Source: Coriobacteriaceae bacterium (GTDB taxonomy: Bacteria > Actinomycetota > Coriobacteriia > Coriobacteriales > Coriobacteriaceae). Taken from it: a stretch of DNA of 64,000 nucleotides. Below the pieces are notes generated by a model. That model did not search any database, was not told where the DNA came from, and saw nothing but the letters and a program-made list of their open reading frames with translations. The stretch lies in contig CADFMD010000009.1 in assembly GCA_902835305.1 (NCBI GenBank), forward strand, positions 19,358-83,357, written 5' to 3'. Within the stretch, counting starts at the first letter, position 1. Every line of letters starts with the position of its first letter. The position numbers and the translations under genes are program-made. Positions 62,592 to 64,000 of this stretch are shown here, piece by piece.

Positions 62592-63389
62592 ATGAAAACA
62601 AATAGATATGGAATTAGCGGCAGCACATTAAAGATAATAGCAGCCATTTCGATGGTTCTCGATCATGTAAGCAGGATCGTCCTGACCAATGGAATCATGA
62701 CTCACGCATCGTACAGCCAGATATCAGACGAACAGTGGGCGATTCTAAGCGAGGCTTCGGATGTGCTTCATGTTCTTGGCAGAATTGCATTTCCCTTATT
62801 TTGCTTTTTGATAGTTGAGGGATTTTTGCATACTCATGACTTAAAGAAGTACCTGCGAAATATGCTTGTCTTCGCAATCATTGCGGAGCCCATATACGAT
62901 TTCGTCCAAACCGGGCAACTATTTGACCTTCGGCAACAAAATGTTATGTGTGAGCTCCTGCTTTCCTTGGTCTTTTTGATTGTTCTGGAAAAGATACAAA
63001 GTCTTTCAAAACGGAAAAGATACATCGCAGAAACTGCTCTGATTGTTTTGACAGCACTGGCAGCTGAATACACTAAACTAGATGGCGGTGTGTATGGCAT
63101 TATGCTTGTGGCTGCATTCTATTTATTCCACGACAGCAAGGCCAAGATGTTCTTTGCTGCAGTATGTGCAGTGCTCCTTTCGTCATGCCATATAGTTGGC
63201 GGCGGATTTGAGTTTGCTACAGCTAATGTATTTAATCCTGATGTTGCTGCCGCGGTCGTTTCGTTGCTGCTTATCAATCTTTATAATGGTAAGCGAGGGC
63301 TGAAGCTCAAATATTTCTTCTACATTTTCTATCCGGCACATCTTGCTCTGCTTTATGGTGTCTCACTTATTGTTTTGAACTGTCTTTAA
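62592..63389 (+). CDS. TraX-family membrane protein
   Basis: 265 residues; ATG 62592 with AAGGAA upstream. Around seven hydrophobic segments. The start (GSTLKIIAAISMVLDHVSRI) with conserved Asp-His, FPLFCFLIVEGFLHTHDLKK and the central LFDLRQQNVMCELL fit the TraX family of integral membrane acyltransferase-like proteins. Clearly AT-rich against its neighbours, with AAA/ATA-rich codons, so acquired. It lies between two copies of the tRNA-Lys downstream sequence (62397-62467 and 63681-63749). Confidence 0.85.
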   Translation: MKTNRYGISGSTLKIIAAISMVLDHVSRIVLTNGIMTHASYSQISDEQWAILSEASDVLHVLGRIAFPLFCFLIVEGFLHTHDLKKYLRNMLVFAIIAEPIYDFVQTGQLFDLRQQNVMCELLLSLVFLIVLEKIQSLSKRKRYIAETALIVLTALAAEYTKLDGGVYGIMLVAAFYLFHDSKAKMFFAAVCAVLLSSCHIVGGGFEFATANVFNPDVAAAVVSLLLINLYNGKRGLKLKYFFYIFYPAHLALLYGVSLIVLNCL

Positions 63390-63409
63390 AAACTCTCAAA
63401 CAAGTCTCT

Positions 63410-63678
63410 GAAAACGGAAACAAATTGACTCTAAGACTGCTTGTGAATTTCCGGAAGACCTGAGAGATGCGAGGATAGGCAACGAGGGCTGCAGAGAGAT
63501 GCTTCTCAGTTCTCTGGCAGATCGCACGTATCTGTATGAGGATCACTTCCACACACTCATTAATAACAGTGATAAACACGGCAGATCCTCAAAACATGAG
63601 GCTGTGGAGGTCGAACGATGCTTCGAAAGCATGAATGGCAGCGAGAAAATGAGTTCGGAAGCGCCCTCTGGATGATCC
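63410..63678 (+). pseudogene. possible gene remnant, unknown
   Basis: A frame open for about 88 codons without a good start (starting near KRKQIDSKTACEFPEDL, ending SSEAPSG). An internal ATG at about 63499 would give 58 residues. No family recognised; may be the wreck of a gene in the tRNA-Lys island or chance. Confidence 0.25.
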
Positions 63679-63680
63679 AG

Positions 63681-63749
63681 CATAGAATAGAAAGCGATCG
63701 GCTCCGGCTGGTCGCTTTTTTGTTGCCGCGCCACGGGTTCGAACCCGAA
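63681..63749 (+). repeat. second copy of the tRNA-Lys downstream sequence
   Basis: CATAGAATAGAAAGCGATCG and on, with terminator-like stem, TTTTTTGTTGCCGCG and GGGTTCGAACCCGAA. Aligns along 69 bases with 62397-62467, about 1.28 kb upstream, but without the tRNA body. The remaining 63750-64000 has no gene I can support; its end (GATTCCCGCCCCCGGCGCC) looks like another tRNA 3' end. Confidence 0.7.
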
Positions 63750-64000
63750 CTTCTCTATATATAAGAACGCTTGGCGAACAAAACCTGCCTTTTACCGACG
63801 GGAAACAAATAGCTGATGCTTTTGGAGTAAAGTGGCGCTCCAGAGATGACCGATGCCTTAACACCTATAAACCAGCTGGTCATCGCCAATATCAGAAGCC
63901 AATGCTTCAGTTTTAACCTCAGTGATGCGACTGAGGGACCTATTCATTTGTGAACAAAATATGGAGTGCGCGATTCCCGCCCCCGGCGCCCCTCCGGTCT

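Overview
The window is a high-GC (by eye about 60%) actinobacterial chromosome segment around the replication origin. Gene content and order (dnaA, dnaN, recF, a DUF721/DciA-type gene, gyrB, gyrA on one side; rpmH, rnpA, yidD, yidC, jag-type, rsmG, parA, parB on the other), the fused exonuclease-DinG helicase, the TSCPD gene and the large SpaA-type adhesin suggest a gut member of the Coriobacteriia, most likely Collinsella. That placement is inference, since no 16S gene or search is available.

Layout. 1-9719, minus strand: rpsF-ssb-rpsR-rplI, then dnaB, purA, purD, a NUDIX hydrolase, an ABC exporter and a truncated membrane protein. 9720-12650: two tRNA-Ser genes and a restriction-fold-like gene bracketed by two inverted copies of a 75-base hairpin repeat, then a TRIC/UPF0126 channel. 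12650-17352: a bactofilin-like membrane protein, typA/bipA, two unknown genes and a bifunctional-nuclease-domain gene. 17353-18111: tRNA-Ile, tRNA-Ala, tRNA-Ile and a 137-base palindrome. 18112-29610: gyrA, gyrB, DUF721, recF, dnaN, dnaA, an unusual GHKL-ATPase/low-complexity/winged-helix protein, then the putative oriC. 29611-34650, plus strand: rpmH to parB with three evenly spaced parS sites and a small membrane protein. 34650-45400: rlmN, ddl, exonuclease-DinG, a WYL regulator pair and a giant degenerate M28-peptidase-like membrane protein. 45468-48899: a sortase-anchored thioester/SpaA adhesin. 49197-52612: tRNA-Gly with a strange tail of repeated tRNA 3' ends, purB, and a perfect tandem pair of IS200-type elements. 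52678-62294: a solute-binding-protein/diguanylate-cyclase pair, a TSCPD protein, a Tat lipoprotein, an OmpR-type two-component system, purC, a membrane protein and an M29 aminopeptidase. 62323-64000: tRNA-Lys, another tRNA-tail module, and an AT-rich TraX-like gene in a small island.

How it fits together. Replication initiation (DnaA, DnaN, RecF, DciA-like, gyrase, DnaB, SSB) and segregation (ParA, ParB, parS) sit around oriC. Three identical 14-base DnaA-box-like words lie in two clusters on either side of dnaA and the GHKL gene. Purine genes (purA, purD, purB, purC) are scattered. The remainder is envelope and signalling: YidC, Ddl, adhesin, two-component system and c-di-GMP synthesis.

The signals least explained by known features are: (i) the oriC-adjacent GHKL/winged-helix protein with a long Q/P/M/Y-rich region; (ii) a shared module behind tRNA-Gly and tRNA-Lys that ends in a copy of the 3' end of its own tRNA; (iii) several very long palindromes; (iv) the peptidase-like protein whose metal ligands look lost and whose fold is split by roughly 600 acidic residues.
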